A stretch of 64,000 nt of DNA from Streptomyces sporangiiformans (GTDB taxonomy: Bacteria > Actinomycetota > Actinomycetes > Streptomycetales > Streptomycetaceae), in assembly GCF_005768555.2 (NCBI RefSeq), contig NZ_VCHX02000348.1, positions 1 through 64,000 of the forward strand. The letters are read 5' to 3'. A program made the position numbers and the translations under genes. Of the stretch, positions 50,009-57,658 are shown in pieces (the stretch's first letter is position 1; each line of letters begins with the position of its first letter). A model generated the notes under the pieces. That model made no database searches. It was given only the letters and a program-made list of their open reading frames with translations, and was not told where the DNA came from.

Positions 50009-50533
50009 ATGTCCAAGCACACGCTCTCGGTCCTGGTCGAGAACACGCCCGGCATCCTCGCCCGGATCGCCGCCCTGTTCTCCCGTCGCGGCTTCAACAT
50101 CGACTCGCTCGCGGTCGGTGTCACCGAGCACCCCGACATCTCCCGGATCACCATCGTGGTGAATGTCGAGGACCTGCCGCTCGAACAGGTCACCAAGCAG
50201 CTCAACAAGCTCGTCAACGTCCTGAAGATCGTCGAGCTCGAACCGGGCTCGGCCATTCAGCGGGAACTCGTTCTGGTGAAGGTCCGCGCCGACAACGAGA
50301 CGCGCTCGCAGATCATCGAGATCGTTCATCTGTTCCGCGCCAAGACCGTGGACGTCTCCCCGGAGGCCGTCACCATCGAGGCCACCGGCGGCAGCGACAA
50401 GCTGGAGGCCATGCTCAAGATGCTGGAGCCGTTCGGCATCAAGGAGCTCGTCCAGTCCGGCACGATCGCGATCGGCCGGGGCGCCCGTTCGATCACCGAC
50501 CGCTCGCTGCGCGCGCTGGACCGCTCCGCATAA
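50009..50533 (+). CDS. ilvN: Acetolactate synthase regulatory subunit
   Basis: Activates IlvB and confers valine feedback. It is 174 residues, normal for the family (also called ilvH). The N-terminal ACT domain reads LSVLVENTPGILARIAALFS and RRGFNIDSLAVGVTEHPDIS. The C-terminal ALS_ss_C domain contains VRADNETRSQIIEIVHLFRA. ATG 50009 has AGAAGAGACGCAGAG upstream. A hairpin separates it from ilvC. Confidence 0.97.
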   Translation: MSKHTLSVLVENTPGILARIAALFSRRGFNIDSLAVGVTEHPDISRITIVVNVEDLPLEQVTKQLNKLVNVLKIVELEPGSAIQRELVLVKVRADNETRSQIIEIVHLFRAKTVDVSPEAVTIEATGGSDKLEAMLKMLEPFGIKELVQSGTIAIGRGARSITDRSLRALDRSA

Positions 50534-50541
50534 CCCGGGAA

Positions 50542-50571
50542 ACGGGCGGCCGACGGTCTTCGGCCGCCCGT
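50542..50571 (+). terminator. Hairpin between ilvN and ilvC
   Basis: A perfect 12-bp stem (ACGGGCGGCCGA at 50542-50553 with its complement at 50560-50571) and a 6-nt loop, starting 9 bp after the ilvN stop. It suggests that ilvC is at least partly transcribed from its own promoter at about 50600-50640. Confidence 0.75.
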
Positions 50572-50651
50572 ATTCCGAGACCGCCGGACTTCGCTTCCCT
50601 TTCCCGCCGTACGGTGGGACGCAACACCTGCACACAAGGAGAGAACCCAAA

Positions 50652-51653
50652 GTGGCCGAGCTGTTCTACGACGCTGACGCCGACCTGTCCATCATCCAGG
50701 GCCGCAAGGTCGCGGTCATCGGCTACGGCAGCCAGGGCCACGCCCACGCGCTGTCGCTGCGTGACTCGGGTGTCGACGTCCGTGTCGGTCTGCACGAGGG
50801 CTCCAAGTCCAAGACGAAGGCCGAGGAGCAGGGCCTGCGCGTGGTGACGCCGTCGGAGGCCGCCGCCGAGGCCGACGTCATCATGATCCTGGTGCCGGAC
50901 CCGATCCAGGCGAAGGTCTTCGAGGAGTCCATCAAGGACAACCTCAGCGACGGCGACGCGCTGTTCTTCGGCCACGGCCTGAACATCCGCTACGGCTTCA
51001 TCAAGCCCCCGGCCGGCGTGGACGTCTGCATGGTCGCCCCCAAGGGCCCGGGCCACCTGGTGCGCCGCCAGTACGAGGAGGGCCGTGGCGTTCCGTGTAT
51101 CGCGGCCGTGGAGCAGGACGCCTCCGGCAACGCGTTCGCGCTCGCGCTCTCGTACGCCAAGGGCATCGGCGGCACCCGCGCCGGCGTCATCAAGACCACC
51201 TTCACCGAGGAGACCGAGACCGACCTGTTCGGTGAGCAGGCCGTTCTCTGCGGTGGTACGGCCGCGCTGGTGAAGGCCGGTTTCGAGACGCTGACCGAGG
51301 CGGGCTACCAGCCCGAGATCGCGTACTTCGAGTGCCTGCACGAGCTGAAGCTGATCGTGGACCTCATGTACGAGGGCGGCCTGGAGAAGATGCGCTGGTC
51401 GGTCTCCGAGACCGCCGAGTGGGGCGACTACGTCACCGGCCCGCGGATCATCACGGACGCCACCAAGGCCGAGATGAAGAAGGTCCTCGCCGAGATCCAG
51501 GACGGCACGTTCGCCCAGCAGTGGATGGACGAGTACCACGGCGGCCTGAAGAAGTACAACGAGTACAAGACCCAGGACGAGAACCACCTCCTGGAGACCA
51601 CGGGCAAGGAGCTGCGCAAGCTCATGAGCTGGGTCAATGACGACGAGGCGTAA
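50652..51653 (+). CDS. ilvC: Ketol-acid reductoisomerase (class I)
   Basis: Isomerises and reduces acetolactate to dihydroxy-isovalerate with NADPH and magnesium. It is 333 residues, the short class I form. VIGYGSQGHAHALSL is the nucleotide loop (about residues 22-36), and FECLHELKLIVDLMYEGGL carries the metal-binding acids. GTG 50652 has AAGGAGAG upstream. It is separated from ilvN by 118 bp containing a hairpin, and followed by its own terminator. Confidence 0.98.
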   Translation: MAELFYDADADLSIIQGRKVAVIGYGSQGHAHALSLRDSGVDVRVGLHEGSKSKTKAEEQGLRVVTPSEAAAEADVIMILVPDPIQAKVFEESIKDNLSDGDALFFGHGLNIRYGFIKPPAGVDVCMVAPKGPGHLVRRQYEEGRGVPCIAAVEQDASGNAFALALSYAKGIGGTRAGVIKTTFTEETETDLFGEQAVLCGGTAALVKAGFETLTEAGYQPEIAYFECLHELKLIVDLMYEGGLEKMRWSVSETAEWGDYVTGPRIITDATKAEMKKVLAEIQDGTFAQQWMDEYHGGLKKYNEYKTQDENHLLETTGKELRKLMSWVNDDEA

Positions 51654-51664
51654 GCCGTAGGCAC

Positions 51665-51694
51665 GGGGCCGCAGTGAACCGCTGCGGCCCCTTT
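51665..51694 (+). terminator. Terminator of ilvC
   Basis: GGGGCCGCAG (51665-51674) pairs perfectly with CTGCGGCCCC (51682-51691) and is followed by TTT. It begins 11 bp after the ilvC stop. The rest of the gap to serA (to 51926) contains a probable promoter: TACACT at 51783 and TAGATA at 51797 are candidate -10 elements. Confidence 0.8.
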
Positions 51695-51926
51695 GCCGAA
51701 CCTCCGGTAACCGCTTGTCCACGGCGGCCGGCCACGGACGAGTGATCCTTCCGCGGAGGCGCAGGACGTCCCCCGCGACGCCACTACACTCTGCATTAGA
51801 TACGCGTCAGGCCCACAGCGTCGTGCGTCTTCCACGCGGCTCCGGAGTGTCCGGAGGCCACTCCCTACCCCTCCACCGCATGCGGCCGTCGGGACGGCCG
51901 TCCGCATTGGACATGTGAGGACTCAC

Positions 51927-53516
51927 GTGAGCTCGAAACCTGTCGTACTCATCGCCGAAGAGCTGTCGCCCGCCACGGTCGACGCCCTGGGCCCGGACTT
52001 CGAGATCAGGCACTGCAACGGAGCGGACCGAGCCGAGCTGCTCCCCGCCATCGCCGACGTCGACGCCATCCTGATCCGCTCCGCGACGAAGGTCGACGCC
52101 GAGGCCGTCGCCGCCGCGGGCAAGCTCAAGGTCGTCGCCCGGGCCGGTGTCGGCCTGGACAACGTCGACGTCTCCGCCGCCACCAAGGCCGGCGTGATGG
52201 TCGTCAACGCGCCGACCTCGAACATCGTCACGGCCGCCGAGCTCGCCTGCGGCCTGCTCGTGGCCACCGCGCGTAACATCCCGCAGGCCAACTCCGCGCT
52301 CAAGAACGGCGAGTGGAAGCGCTCGAAGTACACGGGCGTCGAGCTGGCCGAGAAGACCCTCGGTGTCGTGGGGCTCGGCCGCATCGGTGCGCTCGTCGCG
52401 CAGCGCATGTCCGCCTTCGGCATGAGGGTCGTCGCGTACGACCCCTATGTGCAGCCCGCGCGGGCCGCGCAGATGGGCGTGAAGGTCCTGTCCCTCGACG
52501 AGCTGCTCGAGGTGTCGGACTTCATCACCGTGCACCTGCCCAAGACCCCGGAGACCGTGGGTCTCATCGGTGCCGAGGCGCTGCACAAGGTCAAGCCGTC
52601 GGTCCGGATCGTCAACGCCGCGCGTGGCGGGATCGTCGACGAGGCGGCGCTGTACTCGGCGCTCAAGGAGGGCCGCGTCGCGGGCGCGGGCCTCGACGTG
52701 TACGCGAAGGAGCCCTGCACGGACTCCCCGCTCTTCGAGCTCGACGAGGTCGTCTGCACCCCGCACCTCGGTGCCTCGACGGACGAGGCGCAGGAGAAGG
52801 CCGGTATCGCCGTCGCCAGGTCGGTACGCCTCGCGCTCGCCGGTGAGCTCGTCCCGGACGCCGTGAACGTCCAGGGCGGTGTCATCGCCGAGGACGTCAA
52901 GCCGGGTCTGCCGCTCGCCGAGAACCTCGGCCGCATCTTCACCGCGCTCGCGGGCGAGGTCGCGGTCCGCCTCGATGTCGAGGTCTACGGCGAGATCACC
53001 CAGCACGACGTCAAGGTGCTCGAGCTCTCGGCGCTCAAGGGCGTGTTCGAGGACGTCGTCGACGAGACGGTGTCGTACGTGAACGCCCCGCTGTTCGCCC
53101 AGGAACGTGGCGTGGAGGTCCGTCTCACCACGAGCTCGGAGTCCCCGGACCACCGCAACGTCGTCACGGTGCGCGGCACCCTCGGCGACGGCCAGGAGGT
53201 CTCGGTCTCCGGTACGCTCGCCGGCCCGAAGCACCACCAGAAGATCGTCGCCGTGGGCGAGTACGACGTGGACCTGGCGCTCGCCGACCACATGGTCGTC
53301 TTCAAGTACGCCGACCGCCCGGGCGTCGTCGGCACGCTCGGCCGCATCCTCGGCGAGGCGGGCATCAACATCGCCGGTATGCAGGTCGCCCGTACGGACC
53401 TGGGCGGCGAGGCACTGGCGGTCCTGACGGTGGACGACACGGTTCCGCAGTCCGTCCTGAACGAGCTGGCCGAGGAGATCGGCGCGACGTCGGCCCGCTC
53501 GGTCAACCTGGTCTGA
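51927..53516 (+). CDS. serA: D-3-phosphoglycerate dehydrogenase
   Basis: First enzyme of phosphorylated serine synthesis, oxidising 3-phosphoglycerate with NAD. It is 529 residues, the long type with an intervening (ASB) domain and C-terminal ACT domain. The NAD loop is VGLGRIGALVAQRM; NAARGGIVDEAAL and CTPHLGASTDEAQEKAG carry the catalytic residues; the ACT domain reads LGRILGEAGINIAGMQVART, suggesting serine feedback. GTG 51927 has TGAGGACTCAC upstream; another in-frame GTG at 51915 is less well placed. It makes the serine that GlyA and SdaA at the other end of the window use. Confidence 0.97.
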   Translation: MSSKPVVLIAEELSPATVDALGPDFEIRHCNGADRAELLPAIADVDAILIRSATKVDAEAVAAAGKLKVVARAGVGLDNVDVSAATKAGVMVVNAPTSNIVTAAELACGLLVATARNIPQANSALKNGEWKRSKYTGVELAEKTLGVVGLGRIGALVAQRMSAFGMRVVAYDPYVQPARAAQMGVKVLSLDELLEVSDFITVHLPKTPETVGLIGAEALHKVKPSVRIVNAARGGIVDEAALYSALKEGRVAGAGLDVYAKEPCTDSPLFELDEVVCTPHLGASTDEAQEKAGIAVARSVRLALAGELVPDAVNVQGGVIAEDVKPGLPLAENLGRIFTALAGEVAVRLDVEVYGEITQHDVKVLELSALKGVFEDVVDETVSYVNAPLFAQERGVEVRLTTSSESPDHRNVVTVRGTLGDGQEVSVSGTLAGPKHHQKIVAVGEYDVDLALADHMVVFKYADRPGVVGTLGRILGEAGINIAGMQVARTDLGGEALAVLTVDDTVPQSVLNELAEEIGATSARSVNLV

Positions 53517-53528
53517 GGCTGCCCCGCC

Positions 53529-53555
53529 CCTGAGGGCTCCGCCCCCGGACCCCCG
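53529..53555. repeat. Copy 2 of a dispersed intergenic repeat
   Basis: CCTGAGGGCTCCGCCCCC followed by GGACCCCCG, one mismatch from the copy at 32746-32772. Here it is directly upstream of the serA terminator hairpin. Confidence 0.75.
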
Positions 53556-53580
53556 TGTCGGCCTGACGGCCTCGTACTCA

Positions 53581-53619
53581 AACGCCGGACGGGCTGGATC
53601 TTCCAGCCCGTCCGGCGTT
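53581..53619. terminator. Strong bidirectional terminator between serA and the MFS gene
   Basis: A perfect 18-bp stem (53581-53598 with 53602-53619) and a 3-nt TCT loop, flanked by AA on one side and TTTT on the other. It serves both convergent genes. The stem sequence (CGCCGGACGGGCTGGA) is a very common terminator stem in Streptomyces. Confidence 0.92.
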
Positions 53620-53634
53620 TTGTGTGCGCCGCGC

Positions 53635-55188
53635 TCAGGCGAGGACCTTCTCGCACTCGCACTCCGCGGCCCGCGTAGCGCGGACCCGCACCTGCCGCAG
53701 TGCCAGCGACGCCAGGATTGCAGCCCCCAGCAGCAGCACCGTCGCGGCGAGCGCGGCTGCCTGCATTCCGCTGGTGAAGGCTTCGCGGGCCGTGGCCACG
53801 AGGGCCTCGCCCGCGTGGCCCGGCAGGTGCCGGGCCACTTCGAGCGCGCCGCCGAGGGTTTCGTGGGCCGGGCCGGGGGCCGATGCCGGGATGCCGTCAC
53901 GGTAGACCGCGGTGCCGATGGAGCCCAGGACCGCCATGCCCAGCGCGCCGCCGAACTCCGCACCGGTCTCCAGGACCGAGGTGGCGGTGCCGGCCTTCTC
54001 GACCGGGACGGTGCCCAGCGCCAGATCCATCATCTGGGACATCACGACGACGATTCCGGCGGCGATCACCCCCGCGGCGGCGAGCACCAGCCACATCGAG
54101 TCCGTACCGGCCGCGGTCAGCATCCCGTAACCGCAGGCGCCGACCACGAAGCCTCCGGTGACGACGTACGCCCGGTTCACGCCGCGCTGCACCAGCTGGG
54201 CGGCGACCGGTGCCGCGACCCCGACCAGGACGGTGGGCAGCAGGCCCCACAGCGCGGCCTCCATGGAGCTCTTGCCGAGCACGGACTGGAGGTACTGCGT
54301 GGTGAAGTACGCCGAGCCCATCATCGCGAACGAGGAGAGCAGGTTCAGCGAGACGGCGGGCGCGAAGCCGTGGCCGCGGAAGAGCGCGGGCGGGATCATC
54401 GGCGACGCGATGGTGCGCTGGCGGTGGACGAAGAGCGCGGCGAAGAGCAGACCGACGGTCACCGACGTCACGTACCGCACGTTCCAGCCCTCGGACGGGA
54501 TCTCCTTGATGCCGTAGATCACCGGCAGCACCGCGGCCATGGACAGCGGCACGCTCAGCAGGTCGAAGCGGCCGGGGGCGGGGTTCTTGGCCTCCGGGAG
54601 CAGGAGCGGGCCGAGAACCAGCAGAAGCGCCATCGCGGGCAGGTTGACCAGGAAGACCGAGCCCCACCAGAAGTGCTCGACGAGGACGCCGCTCATCACC
54701 GAGCCGAGCGCCACACCGGCCGTCATCACACCCGACCACAGGCCGATCGCCTTGGCGCGTTGGGACGGATCGACGAACAGCGTGCGGACGAGCGCCAGCG
54801 TGGACGGCATCAGCGTCGCACCGCCGATGCCGAGCACCGCGCGGGCCGCTATCAGCGTCTCGGCGCTGTTCGCGTACGCCGCCACCAGTGAGGCGGCGCC
54901 GAACGCCACGGCGCCGATCAGGAGCAGCCTGCGGCGTCCGATGCGGTCGCCGAGCGAGCCCATCGTCATCAGCAGTCCGGCGAGCACGAACGCGTAGATG
55001 TCGAAGATCCACAGCTGCTGCGTACCGCTCGGCTCCAGGTCCGCGCTGATCGCCGGGATCGCGAAGTAGAGGACGGAGACGTCCATGGACACCAGGAGCA
55101 GCGGCAGCATCAGGACGCCGAGAGCGGTCCACTCGCGGCGTCCGGCACGGGGTGCGGGGGTGGTGGTCGCGCCCTTCGGATTCGTCAT
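53635..55188 (-). CDS. MFS drug-type exporter (DHA2/EmrB-QacA)
   Basis: A 517-residue efflux pump with 14 predicted helices. Helix 1 carries LVSMDVSVLYFAIPAI, the DHA2 motif region; ARAVLGIGGATLMPSTLAL is the loop 4/helix 5 region. It ends with a cysteine-containing charged tail. It is divergent from the TetR at 55298, with repeated operator-like motifs between them. It is most like the actinorhodin/antiseptic-type exporters; the drug is unknown. Confidence 0.92.
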   Translation of the reverse strand: MTNPKGATTTPAPRAGRREWTALGVLMLPLLLVSMDVSVLYFAIPAISADLEPSGTQQLWIFDIYAFVLAGLLMTMGSLGDRIGRRRLLLIGAVAFGAASLVAAYANSAETLIAARAVLGIGGATLMPSTLALVRTLFVDPSQRAKAIGLWSGVMTAGVALGSVMSGVLVEHFWWGSVFLVNLPAMALLLVLGPLLLPEAKNPAPGRFDLLSVPLSMAAVLPVIYGIKEIPSEGWNVRYVTSVTVGLLFAALFVHRQRTIASPMIPPALFRGHGFAPAVSLNLLSSFAMMGSAYFTTQYLQSVLGKSSMEAALWGLLPTVLVGVAAPVAAQLVQRGVNRAYVVTGGFVVGACGYGMLTAAGTDSMWLVLAAAGVIAAGIVVVMSQMMDLALGTVPVEKAGTATSVLETGAEFGGALGMAVLGSIGTAVYRDGIPASAPGPAHETLGGALEVARHLPGHAGEALVATAREAFTSGMQAAALAATVLLLGAAILASLALRQVRVRATRAAECECEKVLA

Positions 55189-55210
55189 GCCGAGGAATGT
55201 ACGGGCGTCT

Positions 55211-55275
55211 TAAACGGCTGTCTAGTACGAGCGTGTAAGACGTCCGTTTGATACGTACGTCTAGGACGGTTGTCT
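55211..55275. promoter_or_regulatory. Three operator-like motifs between MFS exporter and TetR genes
   Basis: AAACGGCTGTCTA (55212-55224) and TAAGACGTCCGTTT (55236-55249) form an imperfect inverted repeat, and TAGGACGGTTGTCT (55262-55275) is a third copy. The shared half-site is about AGAC-N2-CCGT. The third copy lies just upstream of TACGCT (55286-55291), a -10 element 6 bp from the TetR start, so binding there would block TetR transcription. Confidence 0.62.
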
Positions 55276-55297
55276 GTCGCGGAGGTACGCTGCCCGC

Positions 55298-55897
55298 ATG
55301 GGACACCGTGAGGATCTGCTCGAAGGCGCCAAGCGCTGCCTGCTGGAGAAGGGCTTCGTACGCACGACGGCGCGCGACATCGTCAAGGAGTCGGGCACCA
55401 ACCTGGCGTCGATCGGCTACCACTACGGGTCGAAGGACGCGCTGCTCGCGGAGGCGTACGTCTCCATCGTCGAGGACCTCTCCGGCGACTTCGAGGCGGG
55501 CGGGAGGGCCGTCACCAGCACGGAGCCGGGCTCGCTGGAGCGGTTCCACGAGGTGTGGTCGAACATCATCGGCACCATGCGGAAGCCCGGTTCGCCGTGG
55601 CACCTCAGCATGGAGGTCCTGGCCATGGGCGACAAGCTGCCCGGGGTGCGCGATCATCTGGCCGTGGCGCAGCGCGAAGCGGCGCGAGGCATCATCCCGT
55701 TGCTGATGGGGGGCCGGGAGGAGGACGTCTCCGAGGAGGACGTCGACACCGTGGGCAAGTTCTATCTGACCCTGATGAACGGGCTCATCGCCCAGTGGAC
55801 CTTCGACCCCGAGACCGCGCCCAGTGCCGACGAACTCGCCGATGGCCTGCGGCGGGTCATCGCGGCGGGGACGGCGACGTCACAGCGGTCGTCCTGA
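55298..55897 (+). CDS. TetR-family transcriptional regulator
   Basis: A 199-residue regulator. The helix-turn-helix region (about residues 4-50) reads DLLEGAKRCLLEKGFVRTT and ARDIVKESGTNLASIGYHYG. ATG 55298 lies only 6 bp after a -10 element (TACGCT), so the transcript is probably leaderless, although GGAGG also lies upstream. It probably represses itself and the divergent MFS exporter. Its last 41 bp overlap the convergent ABC ATPase gene. Confidence 0.92.
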   Translation: MGHREDLLEGAKRCLLEKGFVRTTARDIVKESGTNLASIGYHYGSKDALLAEAYVSIVEDLSGDFEAGGRAVTSTEPGSLERFHEVWSNIIGTMRKPGSPWHLSMEVLAMGDKLPGVRDHLAVAQREAARGIIPLLMGGREEDVSEEDVDTVGKFYLTLMNGLIAQWTFDPETAPSADELADGLRRVIAAGTATSQRSS

Positions 55898-56564
55898 CGA
55901 GCCTGCCCTCGCGCATCTCCGCGACACGGTCGCAGAAGTGGCGTACGAGCGCCATGTCATGGCAGATGAACAGGTAGCCGAGGCCGAGGCGTTCCTGCAG
56001 CTCGGCCAGGAGATTGAGGATGCCCGCGCGCAGGGACGGATCGAGCGCGGAGACCGGTTCGTCGAGGACCAGGAGCTTCGGCTCGCAGGCCAACGCGCGG
56101 GCGATACCGGCACGTTGGCACTGCCCGCCGGAGAGCTCGTGCGGGCGGCGGTCGCCGTGGGCCGGGTCCAGGCCGACCCGCTCCAGCAGCTCCGCCACCC
56201 GGGCGGGGCCGGTCGTACGGTCCCAACTCCCCTGTACGCGCAGGGGCTCCGCGATGGCGTCGCTGATCTTGTGGCGGGGGCTGAGCGATCCGTAGGGGTC
56301 CTGGAAGACGGGTTGCAGGGCAGGCCTGAGCGGCCGCAGCCGACGCTCGTCCAGTGCGGTCAACTCCTGCCCGTCGAACCACACCTCACCGGCGTCGGGG
56401 CGGCGCAGTTGTAGTACGGCCATGGCGGTGGAGGACTTGCCGCAGCCCGAGGGCCCGATGAGCCCGAGCGTCTCGCCGGGGTCGATGGTGAAGGAGACGT
56501 GATCCACGGCGGTGCGCGGTCCGTGGCGGACGACGAGCTCACGTATGTCCAGGAGGGGGCTCAC
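55857..56564 (-). CDS. Opp-type ABC transporter ATP-binding protein (DppF-like, short)
   Basis: A 235-residue ATPase. Walker A GPSGCGKS is at about residues 38-45, the signature is LSGGQCQRAGIAR and Walker B is LLVLDEPVSALD; the switch histidine is in FICHDMAL. It lacks the C-terminal oligo_HPY extension of classic DppF, like the metal/metallophore-type NikE and CntF subunits. GTG 56564 overlaps the upstream ATPase stop by 4 bp. It is the last gene of the operon 60953-55857. Confidence 0.9.
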   Translation of the reverse strand: MSPLLDIRELVVRHGPRTAVDHVSFTIDPGETLGLIGPSGCGKSSTAMAVLQLRRPDAGEVWFDGQELTALDERRLRPLRPALQPVFQDPYGSLSPRHKISDAIAEPLRVQGSWDRTTGPARVAELLERVGLDPAHGDRRPHELSGGQCQRAGIARALACEPKLLVLDEPVSALDPSLRAGILNLLAELQERLGLGYLFICHDMALVRHFCDRVAEMREGRLVRTTAVTSPSPPR

Positions 56565-57658
56565 AGGGACTCCAGGAACAACTCGGCGGGGTCGTCGGGC
56601 AGTTCGCGCCAGCGGTGGCAGGCGACGGTGCGCCCGTCGTGGGTCTGCGGTTCGGGCTGCTCCGTACGACAGCGGGTGGCGTCCGCCAAGGGGCAGCGAG
56701 GGGCGAAGGCGCAGCCGGGCGGGAGGTCGGTGGGGGCGGGGGGAGCACCGGCGATGGCTGGGAGTCGTCTCCGCTCCGCCAAGCGCTCCGCGGGAGGCGC
56801 GGTGGGGAATCTGCCGGCCGCTTGTGGCCGGCCGCGCCCACGCGGCGGAGCCCCATATGTCACAGCCCCGAGCCCCTCACCGGGCACGGATGCCAGCAGC
56901 CCCGCCGTGTACGGCGCCCGAGGTCGCGCGAACACCTCCTCCACAGGACCTGCCTCGACCAGCCGGCCCGCGTACATGACCAGCAGCCGGTCGGCGTGTT
57001 CGCGGGCCGTGTCGAGGTCGTGTGTGACCAGGACGAGGGCGGTTCCCGTGGCCCCGGTTCGGCGGGCCAGCAGGTCGAGCATCTGCCGCCGGGTTTGTGG
57101 ATCCTGCGCGGTGGTGGGCTCGTCGGCGACGACGAGGTCCGGCTGATGGAGCATCGCCATGGCGATCACCGCTCGTTGCCGCATGCCGCCGGAGAACTCG
57201 TGTGGATACGCGCGTGCCTGGTCCGCCGGGATGCCGACCTCCTCCAGCGCCGCCACCGCCCTCGCCCGCGCCTCCTTGCGGGACGTCCGGTCCACGGACC
57301 GTACGGCGGCGGCGAGTTGGTCGGCGACGCGGTGTACGGGGGAGAGCGCCGAGAGGGCGTCCTGGGGGACGAGGGCGACGCGGCGGCCCCACAGGGCGGT
57401 GCGTGCGGAGCGCGGTGCGCCGACGAGTTCGTCCGAGCCGAGCCGTACGCTCCCCGTCACCGTGGCCCCGCGCGGCGGCATGCCCAGCAGTGCCCGCGCC
57501 GTCAGTGACTTTCCGGCGCCCGACTCGCCGGCCACGGCGAGAACCTCACCCTCGTGCACGTCGAAGGAGAGGCCCCGTACCGCTTGGACGGCGCCGAAGG
57601 AGACGCGCAGGTCCCGTACGGAGAGGAGGGGATCCATGCTCGGGAGTTCGCTGCTCAT
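56561..57658 (-). CDS. Opp-type ABC transporter ATP-binding protein (DppD-like)
   Basis: A 365-residue ATPase. Walker A GESGAGKS is at about residues 44-51, the signature is FSGGMRQRAVIAM and Walker B is LVVADEPTTAQD. The C-terminal oligo_HPY segment (PPGCAFAPRCPLAD and a later cysteine) is present, separated from the ATPase core by a Pro/Arg/Ala-rich linker. ATG 57658 (SSELPSMDP) overlaps the fused permease gene's stop by 4 bp. It pairs with the shorter ATPase downstream. Confidence 0.9.
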   Translation of the reverse strand: MSSELPSMDPLLSVRDLRVSFGAVQAVRGLSFDVHEGEVLAVAGESGAGKSLTARALLGMPPRGATVTGSVRLGSDELVGAPRSARTALWGRRVALVPQDALSALSPVHRVADQLAAAVRSVDRTSRKEARARAVAALEEVGIPADQARAYPHEFSGGMRQRAVIAMAMLHQPDLVVADEPTTAQDPQTRRQMLDLLARRTGATGTALVLVTHDLDTAREHADRLLVMYAGRLVEAGPVEEVFARPRAPYTAGLLASVPGEGLGAVTYGAPPRGRGRPQAAGRFPTAPPAERLAERRRLPAIAGAPPAPTDLPPGCAFAPRCPLADATRCRTEQPEPQTHDGRTVACHRWRELPDDPAELFLESL

